Of a stretch of 64,000 nucleotides of DNA, positions 8,475 through 19,304 are shown in pieces. Below the pieces are notes generated by a model. The model was not told where the DNA came from. It saw only the letters and a program-made list of their open reading frames with translations, and did not search any database. Within the stretch, counting starts at the first letter, position 1; every line of letters begins with the position of its first letter. Source of the stretch: Haemophilus parahaemolyticus (GTDB lineage: Bacteria > Pseudomonadota > Gammaproteobacteria > Enterobacterales > Pasteurellaceae); contig NZ_MUXY01000002.1 in the NCBI RefSeq assembly GCF_002015035.1, forward strand, positions 1 through 64,000, read 5' to 3'. The position numbers and the translations under genes are program-made.

Positions 8475-10346
8475 TTAATCGTCTAAGAAACTACGTAACG
8501 TTTCAGAGCGACTTGGGTGGCGTAATTTACGCAACGCCTTCGCTTCGATCTGACGAATACGCTCACGGGTTACATCGAATTGTTTACCCACTTCTTCGAG
8601 CGTGTGGTCGGTGTTCATATCAATCCCGAAACGCATACGTAATACTTTTGCTTCGCGCGGGGTTAAGCCTTCCAATACTTCATTGGTTGCAATACGTAGG
8701 CTTTCTGCCGTTGCGGAATCTAAAGGCAATTCAAGGCTTTCGTCTTGAATGAAATCACCTAAATGCGAATCGTCGTCATCACCGATTGGCGTTTCCATTG
8801 AAATTGGCTCTTTAGCAATTTTCAACACCTTACGGATTTTATCCTCAGGCATATTCATACGCTCAGCAAGTTCTTCTGGTGTCGCTTCGCGCCCCATTTC
8901 TTGTAAGCATTGACGAGAAATACGGTTAAGTTTGTTAATTGTCTCAATCATATGCACTGGGATACGAATCGTACGTGCTTGGTCTGCAATTGAGCGAGTA
9001 ATCGCCTGACGAATCCACCAAGTTGCATAGGTTGAGAATTTGTAACCGCGACGGTATTCAAATTTATCTACCGCTTTCATCAAGCCAATATTCCCTTCTT
9101 GGATTAAATCCAAGAATTGTAAACCACGGTTAGTGTATTTTTTCGCAATAGAGATCACCAAACGTAAGTTTGCTTCCACCATCTCTTTTTTCGCACGACG
9201 TGCTTTTAATTCACCGTTGGCAATACGTCCGCCAATTTCACGAATTTGGGAAATGGTCAAACCAGAATTTTGTTCTAAATTCTGCAAGTTCACGATATTT
9301 ACACGAATTTTCTCAACATAATTCGCTAATTTCGGCACACCACCACGTTTTGCATTGATAGCTTTTTCCATCCACGCTTCGCTGGTTTCATTACCTTGGA
9401 AGTTTTTGAGGAAGTCCGCTTTCTTCATTCCCGCATATTCCACTGCATAGCGTTGGATTTGACGTTCTTCCGCACGCACTTGTTTCATCAATTTCTGCAT
9501 CGTTTCCACAAGTAAATCGAATTGTTTCGGTACTAAACGGAATTCACGGAAAATATCAGACAACGCATTGATTTGTTCACGTGCTTTTGCGTGTGTACGA
9601 CCATGTTTACGAATGGCTAATAACGCTTTTTCGTGCTGTTCTTTAAGAGCAGTGAATTTTTCACGAGCAAGCTCTGGATCGATTGAGTTATCATCGCCAG
9701 AATCTGCGTTATTGTTGTCGCCATCATCCTCTTCTTCCTCATCTTCAACATCGTCTACATCTGGATGTGCATCGTCATCAAGATGAATAGAATCATCATC
9801 TACAGGATCTTCTTCTTGAGCATTTGGATCAACAAAAGCGGTTATTAAATCCACTAAACGCATATTACCTGCTTCTACTTCATCATAACAAGCTAATACG
9901 CCTTCAAGGGCTTCAGGATACTCCGCTACCGCACATTGAACTTCATTAATGCCTTCTTCAATGCGCTTTGAAATCTGAATTTCATCTTCACGGGTAAGTA
10001 ATTCAACAGTTCCCATTTCTCGCATATACATAAGCACAGGATCAGTTGTTCTGCCTAGTTCCGACTCCACCGTAGAAAGCACTTTTGTTGCTTCTTCTAC
10101 CACATCTTCATCGGTAATATTTTCGGCAAGCATTAACTCATCAGTATCAGGGGCTGTTTCTAATACCTTAATCCCCATATCCGTGATCATTTGAATAATA
10201 TCTTCGATTTGCTCTGCATCAACCAATTCTTCAGGCAGGTGATCGTGCACTTCAGACAGAATCAAATAACCCTGTTCACGACCTTGAGCAATCAGAAGTT
10301 CGATTTGAGATTGTTGTTCTAATTGTTGATCTACGTGTTGTTCCAT
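8475..10346 (-). CDS. rpoD: RNA polymerase primary sigma factor (sigma-70, RpoD)
   Basis: Vegetative sigma factor, 623 residues, close to E. coli RpoD (613). In order: region 1.1, region 1.2 ([21 protein letters not shown]), an acidic non-conserved insert (run of D/E around residues 185-220), region 2 with the -10 recognition helix [22 protein letters not shown], region 3, and region 4.2 ([30 protein letters not shown]) that reads the -35 element. ATG 10346. The usual upstream dnaG is not present here; psiE lies upstream on the same strand with a 123-base gap. Terminated by an inverted USS pair. Confidence 0.98.
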   Translation of the reverse strand: MEQHVDQQLEQQSQIELLIAQGREQGYLILSEVHDHLPEELVDAEQIEDIIQMITDMGIKVLETAPDTDELMLAENITDEDVVEEATKVLSTVESELGRTTDPVLMYMREMGTVELLTREDEIQISKRIEEGINEVQCAVAEYPEALEGVLACYDEVEAGNMRLVDLITAFVDPNAQEEDPVDDDSIHLDDDAHPDVDDVEDEEEEDDGDNNNADSGDDNSIDPELAREKFTALKEQHEKALLAIRKHGRTHAKAREQINALSDIFREFRLVPKQFDLLVETMQKLMKQVRAEERQIQRYAVEYAGMKKADFLKNFQGNETSEAWMEKAINAKRGGVPKLANYVEKIRVNIVNLQNLEQNSGLTISQIREIGGRIANGELKARRAKKEMVEANLRLVISIAKKYTNRGLQFLDLIQEGNIGLMKAVDKFEYRRGYKFSTYATWWIRQAITRSIADQARTIRIPVHMIETINKLNRISRQCLQEMGREATPEELAERMNMPEDKIRKVLKIAKEPISMETPIGDDDDSHLGDFIQDESLELPLDSATAESLRIATNEVLEGLTPREAKVLRMRFGIDMNTDHTLEEVGKQFDVTRERIRQIEAKALRKLRHPSRSETLRSFLDD

Positions 10347-10469
10347 AATGATTTCCGTTTTTTTCGAGCAGGCAAAAATAGTGATGGATTATATCATTTT
10401 TTTGAGCTGTTTTGTCAAAATAGGGCTGTTATATCGGATTTTTTGTTGTGGTTTTCAAGTAAAAAGCGA

Positions 10470-10889
10470 TTAAATATTTTTCACTTTATCCGAATATAAA
10501 ATCAAACAAAGTGCAATAACCATCAATAAAATCGCACCTGCAAAGAGAATCGTGCTGGTTGCACTTTCGTGATCCACAATAATTAGCCGCACCATTGCAG
10601 TAATTCCCGTATAAATAAAATAACGTAACGGAAAATGATAGCCACTGCGGAAATATTGAGAAATTAGTCCTAAGAACCCGAAATAGAGGAAAAAGTTAAG
10701 AATTTTCTCAGCTAAAGTATTCGTCACAATTGCATCTGGGCTGAGTACCATTAAAAATAAGCTATAACTGATTTTTGCTAAAGCAATAATTAATACAACA
10801 GTTAAACTAAGAACAAAGCCAATTAAAATAGTTTTAAGTAATTTCGGCATTATGCCTGAAAGATGGGTGGCAAGGTTGTGTGTGGTCAT
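10470..10889 (-). CDS. psiE: PsiE-like phosphate-starvation-inducible membrane protein
   Basis: A 139-residue membrane protein with four hydrophobic segments. The PsiE signature [20 protein letters not shown] followed by LIIVDH is nearly identical to E. coli PsiE, where phosphate limitation (PhoB) and cAMP-CRP control expression. Biochemical function is unknown. I start it at ATG 10889 ([10 protein letters not shown]), which gives the family's length. ATG 10850 (MPKLLKTI) is the alternative. The longer open frame upstream encodes low-complexity sequence from a hairpin repeat and is not protein-like. No PHO box was recognised upstream. Confidence 0.88.
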   Translation of the reverse strand: MTTHNLATHLSGIMPKLLKTILIGFVLSLTVVLIIALAKISYSLFLMVLSPDAIVTNTLAEKILNFFLYFGFLGLISQYFRSGYHFPLRYFIYTGITAMVRLIIVDHESATSTILFAGAILLMVIALCLILYSDKVKNI

Positions 10890-10918
10890 AAAAATCGATG
10901 AATGGAAAAAACAATCAT

Positions 10919-10945
10919 TCCTCTCGCCCGCTTGCGGGAGAGGGA
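10919..10945. repeat. GC-rich hairpin in the psiE leader
   Basis: CCTCTC-GC-CCGC TT GCGG-GAGAGG: a 10-bp imperfect palindrome with a 2-base bulge. It lies in the prfC-psiE gap (10890-11078) and is followed on the minus strand by a T-rich tract. It resembles a REP-type or terminator hairpin. The rest of the gap holds no recognisable gene. Confidence 0.55.
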
Positions 10946-11078
10946 GGAAAAAACCGAAAAATTTTCGGAGTGAGAGGGAAAATTTGCGAATTATAGAAGA
11001 AAATAAACCGCTTTCCCCTCTCTGGCTTCGGATTCTAAACGAATATGAAGCCTGTCTCAAACATAAATAGCGTTATTT

Positions 11079-12659
11079 TTAATGCTCGCGTGTTTTAAAG
11101 AACGCCACATCAGGATAACGCTCTTGAGCCAAGTTCAAATTCACCATTGTTGGGGCAATATAAGTGAGGTTATCGCCACCATCTAAGGCTAAATTCTGCT
11201 CGTTTTTACGTTTGAACTCTTCAAATTTTTTTGCGTCCGAACATTCCACCCAGCGAGCGGTTGCCACGTTCACATTTTCGTAAATCGCTTCTACGTTGTA
11301 CTCGGTTTTGAGGCGTGAAACCACCACATCGAACTGAAGTACACCCACCGCGCCCACGATTAAATCATTATTCATCAGTGGACGGAACACTTGCACCGCA
11401 CCTTCTTCAGAAAGTTGCACTAAACCTTTTAACAATTGTTTTTGCTTAAGCGGATCTTTCAAACGAATACGGCGGAACAATTCAGGGGCAAAGTTTGGAA
11501 TCCCCGTAAATTTCAAGGTTTCACCTTGAGTGAAGGTATCACCAATTTGGATCGTGCCATGATTGTGTAAGCCGATAATATCGCCCGCATACGCTTCTTC
11601 CGCGTGGGCACGGTCGCCCGCCATAAAAGTAAGTGCATCTGAAATCACTACATCTTTGCCAATGCGGACGTGTTTGAGCTTCATTCCTTTTTCGTATTTA
11701 CCTGAAACTACACGCATAAAGGCAACGCGGTCGCGGTGTTTCGGATCCATATTCGCTTGGATTTTAAACACAAAACCACTGAATTTCTCTTCCGAGCTTT
11801 CTACTGTGCGAGTATCTGCTTGGCGTGGCTGTGGTTTTGGTGCCCATTCGGTTAAGCCATCTAAGAAGTGATCCACCCCAAAGTTACCGAGAGCCGTTCC
11901 AAAGAACACTGGAGTAAGTTCGCCATTGATGAAGGCTTCGTGGTCGAATTCGTTGCTTGCACCTTGAACTAATTCTAGCTCATCACGCAATTGTTGGGCT
12001 AAATCATCACCCACCGCCGCATCTAATTCTGGGTTATCCAAGCCTTTGACAATACGCACTTCTTGAATGATCGAGCCTTGCCCTGATTGATACAAATAGG
12101 TTTCATCTTTGGCGATATGATACACGCCTTTAAACAATTTTCCGCAGCCAATCGGCCAAGTGATTGGTGCACAACGGATTTTCAACACGCTTTCCACTTC
12201 GTCCAACAATTCCATAGGGTCGCGAATATCACGGTCGAGTTTGTTCATAAAAGTGATGATTGGTGTATCGCGTAAGCGGGTAACTTCCATCAATTTAATA
12301 GTACGTTCCTCAACACCCTTCGCCGAGTCGATAACCATCAAACAGCTATCCACCGCCGTTAAAGTGCGGTAAGTATCTTCCGAGAAATCCTCGTGTCCTG
12401 GGGTGTCAAGGAGATTAACCAAACAGTCGTTATACGGAAATTGCATCACAGAGGTAGTGATAGAAATTCCACGTTGTTTTTCCATTTCCATCCAGTCGGA
12501 TTTCGCATGAGCGGTTGAGCCTTTTCCCTTCACCGAACCTGCAGTTTGAATTGCGTTTCCGTATAAAAGTACTTTTTCGGTAATGGTTGTTTTACCCGCA
12601 TCGGGGTGGGAAATAATCGCAAAGGTTCTGCGTTTATTCACTTCTTGAGGATAGGTCAT
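11079..12659 (-). CDS. prfC: Peptide chain release factor 3 (RF3)
   Basis: GTPase that recycles RF1/RF2 from the ribosome after termination. 526 residues against 529 in E. coli. The G-domain motifs are G1 [12 protein letters not shown], switch [14 protein letters not shown]3 [16 protein letters not shown] and G4 NKLDRD. The EF-G-like domains II and III follow, without domain IV. Start ATG 12659 gives the family's [24 protein letters not shown]. Same strand as the permease upstream with a 90-base gap. Confidence 0.97.
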   Translation of the reverse strand: MTYPQEVNKRRTFAIISHPDAGKTTITEKVLLYGNAIQTAGSVKGKGSTAHAKSDWMEMEKQRGISITTSVMQFPYNDCLVNLLDTPGHEDFSEDTYRTLTAVDSCLMVIDSAKGVEERTIKLMEVTRLRDTPIITFMNKLDRDIRDPMELLDEVESVLKIRCAPITWPIGCGKLFKGVYHIAKDETYLYQSGQGSIIQEVRIVKGLDNPELDAAVGDDLAQQLRDELELVQGASNEFDHEAFINGELTPVFFGTALGNFGVDHFLDGLTEWAPKPQPRQADTRTVESSEEKFSGFVFKIQANMDPKHRDRVAFMRVVSGKYEKGMKLKHVRIGKDVVISDALTFMAGDRAHAEEAYAGDIIGLHNHGTIQIGDTFTQGETLKFTGIPNFAPELFRRIRLKDPLKQKQLLKGLVQLSEEGAVQVFRPLMNNDLIVGAVGVLQFDVVVSRLKTEYNVEAIYENVNVATARWVECSDAKKFEEFKRKNEQNLALDGGDNLTYIAPTMVNLNLAQERYPDVAFFKTREH

Positions 12660-12748
12660 AATCTTCTCTTATTCGTTCAAATTGTGTTAAAAAATGGGCC
12701 TATTATCCTTGAAAATGGCATGCTTTGCAAAAGCGAACACATACAATG

Positions 12749-13951
12749 TTATCCTTTAAACATTGGTAAGCGATCCGCCATTGCCAACAAGTGGAAAATC
12801 GCAGTGCAAACACCAAAAATAAAGACTAAAAAAACAACCGCTTGATTGCCTTTTTTCGTTTTGTAAGCCAGCCACGCAGGAATAATGCACGTCCAAAGTG
12901 TTGCAATCGCCCCCGCATAGCCAATCGCTTTTAAAAAACCAAGTGGCGAGAGCAACGAGAAAATCAAGGGTGGTAAAAAGGTAGCAGCCCAAGATTTGGT
13001 TCTTCCCACTTTATCATCAGCAAAACCAAAGAAATCCGCTAAGAAATCGAAGGTACCAAGCCCAACGCCAATAAATGAAGATAAAATCGCCGCAATCGAA
13101 AAAGCGTGCAAGGTTTGCGAAATTTGCCCAACTTCGATCTGCTCACCAATGTGTTGCAACAGCACGCCTAAATCGCCATTACTTGCCAAAATTGGGGCGA
13201 AATTCTCACGCGGTAATACGCCAAAAATACTGATAACCCAGAGCAAATAAAGTACCAGTGCAATAAAAGTACCTCCCATAATCGCCCATTTTGCCTTACG
13301 TTCCTCACCATAATAAGCGCGCATTGAAGAAACCGAGTGATGATAGCCAAACGAAGTTAATGCAATCGGCAATACCGCAAGGCTATATTTGGCATATCCT
13401 CCACTCTCGTTCGATAAATCCCACAATGTGTTCAAGTCGATATGGCTAATCAGCCCTGAAATGCTCAAGCAGAATGAAATCGCCATAAAGGCAATCAGCA
13501 CCACTGAGATACGATCAACTAGGCGAGTAGAATGCCAAACGAAAAAGGAGAAAATCGCAACGAAAATCACCGACCAAATTCGACCGCTTGCATTACCCAA
13601 ATCAAGGTAAGGCTTGGCTAAATTCTGTAGAATCTCGCCTGAAGCGGTGATGTAGGCATAAAGCAAAATACCGCCCACAAAATAAACGGCAAGATTGTTG
13701 ATAATGTTAATATGCTTACCTAGCACCGCTTGGGTTACGGTGTTAAAAGAGGCACGAATGGGGTGGTCTTGATACACTTCTAACAATAGCCAGCCAGAGA
13801 GTGTCATCGTGATCATCGTAAACGTAATAGCCGCGAGCGTCCAGCCAGTCCAAGCCCCTGCCCCCGACATTGGCAAGCCCAACATTCCAGCACCCACGCA
13901 TACACCAGTGATAATACTCGCACCACCTAAAAGAGAGGGTTGTTTTTTCAC
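12749..13951 (-). CDS. Aromatic amino acid permease (HAAAP family, Mtr/TnaB-like)
   Basis: Inner membrane proton symporter of the hydroxy/aromatic amino acid permease family, 400 residues with about 11 membrane helices. Evidence: the N-terminal SLLGGASIITGVCVGAGMLGL helix-breaking motif, SFGYHHSVSSMRAYYG in the middle, and IGVGLGTFDFLADFFGF near helix 8. These align best from memory with E. coli Mtr and TnaB (tryptophan) and less well with TyrP. Substrate is inferred, not shown. No trp-leader or Trp/Tyr repressor box was recognised. The upstream gap holds an inverted USS pair. Confidence 0.85.
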   Translation of the reverse strand: MKKQPSLLGGASIITGVCVGAGMLGLPMSGAGAWTGWTLAAITFTMITMTLSGWLLLEVYQDHPIRASFNTVTQAVLGKHINIINNLAVYFVGGILLYAYITASGEILQNLAKPYLDLGNASGRIWSVIFVAIFSFFVWHSTRLVDRISVVLIAFMAISFCLSISGLISHIDLNTLWDLSNESGGYAKYSLAVLPIALTSFGYHHSVSSMRAYYGEERKAKWAIMGGTFIALVLYLLWVISIFGVLPRENFAPILASNGDLGVLLQHIGEQIEVGQISQTLHAFSIAAILSSFIGVGLGTFDFLADFFGFADDKVGRTKSWAATFLPPLIFSLLSPLGFLKAIGYAGAIATLWTCIIPAWLAYKTKKGNQAVVFLVFIFGVCTAIFHLLAMADRLPMFKG

Positions 13952-13983
13952 ACAAAGTCCTAAAAGTTTAAATCACAAAAATA

Positions 13984-14027
13984 CAAGCGGTCGTTTTTGC
14001 AAAAAATTTGCGAAAAACGACCGCTTG
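13984..14027. terminator. Inverted USS pair (15-bp stem), bidirectional hairpin
   Basis: CAAGCGGTCGTTTTT (13984-13998) pairs perfectly with AAAAACGACCGCTTG (14013-14027) around a 14-base A/T loop. It lies 28 bases after the stop of the glycosyltransferase gene and probably ends its transcript before the permease gene. Confidence 0.8.
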
Positions 14028-14055
14028 AAAGGTCAAAATCAGGGCTATTCTACAC

Positions 14056-14838
14056 CTATTTCAATAGTTCCTCATTCTTTTTGTAATTCCACTTACTACG
14101 CGGCTTGTCGATATATTGGAAATGCTCGTTGGTGAATGTGCCTTGTGTGCAAGTGATTTTATCACGGCGAGTGTTCACGATTTGATTCCCAATCGCAGCA
14201 TTTAAGGTGTCGGGTCCTGTCATCACAAATACGCCACCATCAATGCGACGGTTTTCGATATTATCGACAATGCGATCGAGCGTTGCTTTCATAATTGAGT
14301 GCCCCGCTTCGCACGCGAGGAAGAAGTTAGTGTATTTGTCGCGACGTTTGATCAGCACTTCGCTGTCGTTTTCGCGGATGATTTGCGAAAGTGGGAAAAC
14401 CAAATGCCCGTCGATGTCGATGTAAATCCCACCTTCACGCCATAGGGTAAAGACACGCCAAAAATCCGCTTGGGCAGCACCATCGGTTAGTTGGCTGTAA
14501 GCCTCAAACACACGTGGCTCTGCGTGGGTTTTCAGATATTCTTCGCGTTCTTCGGTGCTGACGTACCGATAATCGTAGCTCAACGACATCAAGCGGTTGA
14601 ACAAATAGTTGCAATACATCGGTAACGTTACTTTGTTGGAATAGTTGGTCTGCCAAATCGTGCGGTTGATTTTATCCTTGCGATTTGTGCTGAGTTTTGC
14701 AGGGCTAAATTCAGGAATCGTAAAGCGTTTTTTCGGAAAAAGGGCGTGGAACGGATAGCCCGAAATTTTCACGATGTTGCCCAACAAGCGAGAAAGCCCG
14801 TTGCATAGCACGATAAATTTTTCGTATTTGACTGACAT
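14056..14838 (-). CDS. Glycosyltransferase family 32 protein (DXD motif)
   Basis: A 260-residue cytosolic sugar transferase of the GT32/OCH1-like group. The nucleotide-sugar/metal motif is [10 protein letters not shown] (DID at residues 141-143). It is preceded by the family's [16 protein letters not shown] (usual form RYxxLxxxGG), with an N-terminal NRTIWQTNY strand. Members build lipooligosaccharide, capsule or protein glycans. Here no other polysaccharide gene is adjacent, so the acceptor is unknown; lipooligosaccharide is my guess. It is an isolated gene between aroQ and the permease. Confidence 0.8.
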   Translation of the reverse strand: MSVKYEKFIVLCNGLSRLLGNIVKISGYPFHALFPKKRFTIPEFSPAKLSTNRKDKINRTIWQTNYSNKVTLPMYCNYLFNRLMSLSYDYRYVSTEEREEYLKTHAEPRVFEAYSQLTDGAAQADFWRVFTLWREGGIYIDIDGHLVFPLSQIIRENDSEVLIKRRDKYTNFFLACEAGHSIMKATLDRIVDNIENRRIDGGVFVMTGPDTLNAAIGNQIVNTRRDKITCTQGTFTNEHFQYIDKPRSKWNYKKNEELLK

Positions 14839-14883
14839 TTAATTTCCTATTTTACATATTTGAGCAACTATATTGCTCTTTGT

Positions 14884-14950
14884 GTAGGGACGAATTATAT
14901 TCGCCCTGATGCCCCACTAATGTTTTGGGGCAAATGTAATTTGCCCCTAC
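14884..14950. repeat. Dispersed inverted repeat B, divergent copy
   Basis: GTAGGGACGAATTATATTCG at the left is answered by CAAATGTAATTTGCCCCTAC at the right. Ends GTAGGG/CCCTAC are shared with copies at 34640, 50239 and 53714. An internal GCCCCA...TGGGGC stem lies in the middle. It is between aroQ and the GT32 gene. Confidence 0.6.
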
Positions 14951-14982
14951 GATTGGTAAGCAATGTTCATAAAGACAAGCGA

Positions 14983-15420
14983 TTATTTCTCAAGCTGCGA
15001 AATCGCAAAATCAAGGGCGTAATCATACCCTTTTGCGCCTAAACCGCAAATCACGCCTTTTGCCACATCGCTGAGATAAGAGTGATAGCGGAAAGGTTCA
15101 CGGGCGTAAACGTTAGAAAGATGCACTTCCACAAAAGGAATGGCAACCGCCAACAACGCATCGCGCAAGGCAACGCTGGTGTGGGTGAACGCCGCGGGGT
15201 TGATGATAATAAAATCCACGTTGCCAAAGGCTTGATGAATACGGTTAAGCAACGGCTCTTCGCCATTGGCTTGGAAATAATCAAGCTGGTAGCCCCGCTT
15301 TTGAGCTTCAGTTTGAAGGTGCGTTTCAATATCTGCAAGGGTTTGTGAGCCGTAAATCTGAGGCTCACGTTTACCAAGCATATTCAGGTTTGGGCCATTT
15401 AATAAAAGGATTTTTTTCAT
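14983..15420 (-). CDS. aroQ: 3-dehydroquinate dehydratase, type II
   Basis: Third step of the shikimate pathway: reversible dehydration of 3-dehydroquinate, as a cytosolic dodecamer. 145 residues, the usual type II size. Conserved blocks are [19 protein letters not shown] (lid with catalytic Arg and Tyr), [32 protein letters not shown], and [19 protein letters not shown] with the catalytic histidine region. Its ATG abuts the bioB stop directly, so the two are co-transcribed and probably translationally coupled. In many Pasteurellaceae accBC follow aroQ; here GT32 does. Confidence 0.97.
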   Translation of the reverse strand: MKKILLLNGPNLNMLGKREPQIYGSQTLADIETHLQTEAQKRGYQLDYFQANGEEPLLNRIHQAFGNVDFIIINPAAFTHTSVALRDALLAVAIPFVEVHLSNVYAREPFRYHSYLSDVAKGVICGLGAKGYDYALDFAISQLEK

Positions 15421-16428
15421 TTAATTTTCCGCTTCATACGCCAACGGATACAAATTCAATTTTTCCATTAGTACACGGTCGCCGTCTTCTTCAGGATTTT
15501 CAGTAGTAAGTAATTTGTCGCCATAGAAAATCGAGTTTGCACCTGCCATAAAGCAAAGAGCTTGCATTGATTCTGGCATATTGCTTCTGCCTGCAGAAAG
15601 GCGAACGTAGCTGTTTGGCATTGTAATACGTGCAACAGCGATAGTGCGGACAAACTCCGTCCAGTCTAAATCTTCCGCATTTTCCAGTGGTGTGCCTGCC
15701 ACTTTCACTAATTGGTTAATCGGCACGCTTTCAGGCTGCGGGTCGAGGTTCGCAAGGCTAGCAATTAAACCCGCTCGTTCGGCACGGGTTTCGTTCATTC
15801 CCACAATGCCCCCGCAGCAGATTTTCAAGCCTGCATGACGCACTTTGCCGAGTGTGTCCATTCGGTCGTCGTGAGAACGGGTGTGGATAATTTTATTGTA
15901 GCGTTCTGGATCAGTATCGAGGTTATGGTTGTAATAATCCAAGCCTGCTTCTTTTAAATCTTCTGCCATTCCGTCCTCTAACATTCCGAACGTACCACAG
16001 GTTTCTAAACCAAGAGATTTCACTGCATGAATAATGTTTGAGACGGTTTCAATATCTTTCGGTTTCGGGCCTCGCCACGCTGCACCCATACAGAAACGGC
16101 TTGCACCACGGGATTTGGCGATTTTGGCTTTTTCGACAATATATTCCACATCGAGCATCGTTTGCTTTTCCACACCTGTGTCGTAACGAGCGGACTGCGG
16201 GCAGTATTCGCAATCTTCCGCACAGCCACCTGTTTTGATGGAAAGCAAAGTAGAAAGTTGGATGGCGTTAGGGTTGAAATGTTCACGGTGAACGCTTGCC
16301 GCTCGGAAGACTAAATCCATAAAAGGTAAATCGAAAAGTTCTTCAACTTGGCACTTTCGCCAGTATTGGGCAGTGGGGTGAGGAGTAAGTTCGTTTTTAG
16401 CTTTTAAGCGTAGATTGTAGGTGGTCAT
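15421..16428 (-). CDS. bioB: Biotin synthase
   Basis: Radical-SAM enzyme that inserts sulfur into dethiobiotin, the last step of biotin synthesis. 335 residues from ATG 16428, preceded by GGAGG at a 5-base spacing. The frame remains open upstream but that part overlaps a repeat. Seen: the [4Fe-4S] triad CAEDCEYC in [40 protein letters not shown] for the [2Fe-2S] cluster region, and [11 protein letters not shown] with the cluster-ligating Arg. Other bio genes are not in the window. Confidence 0.97.
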   Translation of the reverse strand: MTTYNLRLKAKNELTPHPTAQYWRKCQVEELFDLPFMDLVFRAASVHREHFNPNAIQLSTLLSIKTGGCAEDCEYCPQSARYDTGVEKQTMLDVEYIVEKAKIAKSRGASRFCMGAAWRGPKPKDIETVSNIIHAVKSLGLETCGTFGMLEDGMAEDLKEAGLDYYNHNLDTDPERYNKIIHTRSHDDRMDTLGKVRHAGLKICCGGIVGMNETRAERAGLIASLANLDPQPESVPINQLVKVAGTPLENAEDLDWTEFVRTIAVARITMPNSYVRLSAGRSNMPESMQALCFMAGANSIFYGDKLLTTENPEEDGDRVLMEKLNLYPLAYEAEN

Positions 16429-16443
16429 AGTGCCTCCACTAGA

Positions 16444-16538
16444 GTAGGGGGTGTGATTTGAAAAATCCACGCACGTTTTACCTTTTCTTATGAAAATAGA
16501 CCGCTTGCGTGCGTAAACCAAGGGTTCACACTCCCTAC
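16444..16538. repeat. Dispersed repeat C (about 95 bp, GTAGGG...CCCTAC ends)
   Basis: The left arm GTAGGGGGTGTGATTTGAAA continues to CCACGCACG. The right arm is CGTGCGTAAACC then TTCACACTCCCTAC. A related copy lies at 47814-47905 (ATCCACACACA..., CGTGCGTGAACC, TTCACACACCCTAC). A USS-like ACCGCTTGCG is embedded. It separates dapD from bioB. Confidence 0.65.
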
Positions 16539-16547
16539 ATTTAAAAA

Positions 16548-17372
16548 TTATTCTTCAATCGTACGAAGTAATTCGTTGATGCCCACTTTACCTAAAGTTT
16601 TTGCATCTACTTTTTTCACAATTACTGCACAGTAAAGGCTGTATTTACCGCATTTTGATGGTAGGCTACCAGACACTACCACAGAACCAGCTGGTACGCG
16701 ACCGTAGTGGATTTCACCTGTTTCGCGGTCATAAATACGGGTTGATTGACCGATGAATACGCCCATTGAGATTACACAGCCGTCTTCAACAATCACACCT
16801 TCAACCACTTCAGAACGTGCACCGATAAAGCAGTTGTCGCCGATGATGGTTGGGTTTGCTTGTAATGGCTCTAATACACCACCGATGCCCACGCCGCCTG
16901 ATAAGTGAACGTTTTTACCGATTTGTGCACAAGAACCTACGGTTGCCCAAGTGTCCACCATTGTGCCTTCGCCAACGTAAGCACCGATGTTCACATAAGA
17001 TGGCATTAACACACAGTTTTTAGAGATGTAAGCCCCTTTACGCACGGTTGCAGAAGGCACTACGCGGAAGCCTTCTTGTGCAAAGCGTTCTTCAGTGTAG
17101 TCTGCAAATTTTAAGCCCACTTTGTCGTAGTATTTGGTTTCTGCACCGTCAATGATTTGGTTGTCGTTAATGCGGAATGAAAGTAAAACCGCTTTTTTTA
17201 ACCATTGATGCGTAACCCATTCGCCATCAATTTTTTCCGCCACGCGGTAAGTGCCGTTGTCTAACCCTTCGATCACCTCTTCAATTGCTGCACGCGTTGC
17301 TGCATCCACAGTTTTTGGAGTGATTTCTGCACGACGTTCGAATGCCGCTTCAATAATTGCTTGTAAAGACAT
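16548..17372 (-). CDS. dapD: 2,3,4,5-tetrahydropyridine-2,6-dicarboxylate N-succinyltransferase
   Basis: Succinylase branch of lysine/diaminopimelate synthesis, using succinyl-CoA. 274 residues, identical to E. coli DapD in length. An N-terminal helical domain is followed by a left-handed beta-helix of hexapeptide repeats (about residues 100-240: [55 protein letters not shown]). Monomers trimerise in this family. Start ATG 17372. Monocistronic by spacing. Confidence 0.97.
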   Translation of the reverse strand: MSLQAIIEAAFERRAEITPKTVDAATRAAIEEVIEGLDNGTYRVAEKIDGEWVTHQWLKKAVLLSFRINDNQIIDGAETKYYDKVGLKFADYTEERFAQEGFRVVPSATVRKGAYISKNCVLMPSYVNIGAYVGEGTMVDTWATVGSCAQIGKNVHLSGGVGIGGVLEPLQANPTIIGDNCFIGARSEVVEGVIVEDGCVISMGVFIGQSTRIYDRETGEIHYGRVPAGSVVVSGSLPSKCGKYSLYCAVIVKKVDAKTLGKVGINELLRTIEE

Positions 17373-17466
17373 TGTTGTGTTCCTTGTAAATAAAATTGTT
17401 AAAAATTTAACGAAAAAAGCTCCCTAGTTTTAACATAGAAAGGCGTTTTTTTCCACAAATAAATCG

Positions 17467-17901
17467 CTAAACCTGCAACCAAAAAGTCACTGGTCCGTCA
17501 TTTTGTAATGAGACTTGCATATCTGCCGCAAATTGTCCTGTTTGGGTATGAATTTTTTTCACTGCTTGCTGGTGAAAGTAAGTGTAAAGCTCGTTCGCCA
17601 CTTGCGGACTCGCCCCCTTTGAGAAACTTGGACGTAAGCCTTTTTGCGTATCAGCAGCCAACGTGAACTGTGAAACCACAAGTAAACTTCCACCCGATTG
17701 TTGCACATTCAAATTCATTTTACCTTGCTCATCGGAAAAAATGCGGTAATTCAGCACTTTCTCCAATAAGCGATCAGATTTTTCTTGCGTATCGCCTTGT
17801 TCTACACCTAATAGCACCAATAACCCATGGGCAATTTCGCCTATCGTTTGGTTTTCTACTTCCACTTTTGCCCATTTCACTCGCTGAATTAACGCAATCA
17901 T
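17467..17901 (-). CDS. dtd: D-aminoacyl-tRNA deacylase
   Basis: Hydrolyses D-amino acids (and misacylated Gly) from tRNA as proofreading. 144 residues; E. coli Dtd has 145. The active-site signatures are [19 protein letters not shown] (SQFTL) and the cross-subunit GP motif at the C terminus, [11 protein letters not shown]. Its ATG overlaps the yihY stop (ATGA), so the two genes are translationally coupled in one transcript, an arrangement also seen in enterobacteria. Confidence 0.97.
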   Translation of the reverse strand: MIALIQRVKWAKVEVENQTIGEIAHGLLVLLGVEQGDTQEKSDRLLEKVLNYRIFSDEQGKMNLNVQQSGGSLLVVSQFTLAADTQKGLRPSFSKGASPQVANELYTYFHQQAVKKIHTQTGQFAADMQVSLQNDGPVTFWLQV

Positions 17902-18728
17902 AAAGTTAACTCTCCTTTTTGAATCAACTCAACATCTTTTAACACAGCGGCAAATTGCCCACCAAAGAGAACCACCTGCCAGCTTAGATGAATCCACAAT
18001 AAAGTAATTGGCAGGGTTGCCAATGCACCATAAATCGCTTGATAAGAAGGGAAAGTGGTAATGTACCAAATAAAAACCTGTTTACCGAGCGTAAAGAAAA
18101 TCCCTGCTAATAACGCCCCAATCAAGGCGTGATGCCATTTTACCTTGGTATTCGGCACCAACCAATAAATCAAGCTAAATAGCAGCCACGTGAGCAAAAA
18201 CGGCACATAATTTAGCAGATAATTGCCGAGCGAAAGCACCTCCAAATCGCTAAACATCCGCAGCGACATAATATAAGAGCTAATCGCGATACTCATCCCC
18301 GTGAGGAGCGGTGCGAACACCAGTAACAAGGCGTAGAGCAAAAATGAGAGCAAAATTGACCGCTTGCGGGTTTCGTGCCACAAACTGTTAAGTGCTTTAT
18401 CGATGTTATGGATCAACATCAACGCAACGACAACCAAACCGAGCGTGCTAACGATCCCCATTTTACGGGAATTGGCGACAAAACTTTCCAAATATTCTTG
18501 CACTAAATCGCCTGCACTTGGTGCGAAATTGTCGTAAATGAGTGCTTTAATTTGCCCAGTGGCTTCCTCAAAAAACGGAAAAATGGTAAACACAGAGAAA
18601 ATCACCATAATCAATGGTACAGTGGCAAGCATTGTGTTGTAGGTCAAATAGCCTGCCGTGACTGGAATTTGGTTTTGCCCTATTCGCTTGAAAAAAACAC
18701 GAAAGAAAAGCCTAATGTAAGGTTTCAT
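17898..18728 (-). CDS. YihY/BrkB family inner membrane protein
   Basis: A 276-residue polytopic membrane protein (about six helices) of the YihY/UPF0761 (BrkB, formerly misassigned RNase BN) family, function unknown. Family landmarks: [21 protein letters not shown] near the N terminus, the [16 protein letters not shown] region, and a C-terminal [27 protein letters not shown]. Coupled to dtd by a 4-base overlap. Confidence 0.9.
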   Translation of the reverse strand: MKPYIRLFFRVFFKRIGQNQIPVTAGYLTYNTMLATVPLIMVIFSVFTIFPFFEEATGQIKALIYDNFAPSAGDLVQEYLESFVANSRKMGIVSTLGLVVVALMLIHNIDKALNSLWHETRKRSILLSFLLYALLLVFAPLLTGMSIAISSYIMSLRMFSDLEVLSLGNYLLNYVPFLLTWLLFSLIYWLVPNTKVKWHHALIGALLAGIFFTLGKQVFIWYITTFPSYQAIYGALATLPITLLWIHLSWQVVLFGGQFAAVLKDVELIQKGELTL

Positions 18729-18818
18729 TTTTAAGTAAAAGTCCTTTTATCAAAATCACAGAATTGCCCATTATAGGTAAATTTTTGCAAGAAAACGACC
18801 GCTTGCATGCATAAATCC

Positions 18819-18847
18819 TTGACCTTATTTTTATTCCTTGCTTTAAT
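18819..18847 (+). promoter_or_regulatory. Sigma-70 promoter of maoP
   Basis: TTGACC (18819-18824), a 17-base spacer, then TTTAAT (18842-18847), about 58 bases before the maoP ATG. Good consensus on both hexamers. Confidence 0.7.
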
Positions 18848-18904
18848 GCACAATTGATTTTTTATTTTCCCACAGCAAATTTGCATATTATAAAGAGGCA
18901 TATT

Positions 18905-19237
18905 ATGGCAGAAAGTTTTAGCGTAACCCGTCGTTACTTTGATGATAAAAACTACCCGCGTGGTTTTGCTCGCCACGGTGACTACACCATCCGCGAAGCT
19001 CAAATTTTAGAGCAATATGGTCAAGCGTGTTTAGCATTAGAAAGTGGCGAACGTAAAGCAGCAACCGCAGAAGAAGAACGTTTTGTTGCCGTGATGAAAG
19101 GCGATGAAATCGCAGAAAGCATCATCGAAAAAGCGTGGTTAAAATATCGTTCATTAACGACTAAATCAAAACGTATCTACACACTTTCTGGCAACGCAGG
19201 CAGCGACGCTGGTGACGATTTTAGTGCCGCAGAATAA
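18905..19237 (+). CDS. maoP: MaoP (YifE, DUF413) family protein
   Basis: A 110-residue acidic protein starting MAESFSVTRRYFDDKNYPRGFARHG, closely matching E. coli MaoP/YifE ([25 protein letters not shown]). In E. coli MaoP with the site maoS organises the Ori macrodomain and lets distant DNA contact. I did not locate a maoS site. The open frame extends 17 codons upstream without Shine-Dalgarno. ATG 18905 is preceded by AAGAGG and matches the family start. Own promoter and terminator. Confidence 0.93.
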   Translation: MAESFSVTRRYFDDKNYPRGFARHGDYTIREAQILEQYGQACLALESGERKAATAEEERFVAVMKGDEIAESIIEKAWLKYRSLTTKSKRIYTLSGNAGSDAGDDFSAAE

Positions 19238-19265
19238 GCTATTCACTAATATTTTTTATAGATAG

Positions 19266-19290
19266 GGTGCATTTTTGCACCTTGTTTTTT
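19266..19290 (+). terminator. Terminator of maoP
   Basis: Stem GGTGCA/TGCACC, four-T loop, followed by TTGTTTTTT; 28 bases after the maoP stop. It lies just before the trmA ATG at 19305, inside a frame that is artificially open upstream of trmA. Confidence 0.8.
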
Positions 19291-19304
19291 ATCTGAAGAA
19301 AACC

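Noticed and set aside
10890..11060. 57-codon N-terminal extension of PsiE
   Set aside because: It is translated from a GC-rich hairpin and A/T tracts; PsiE from 10889 has the family length.
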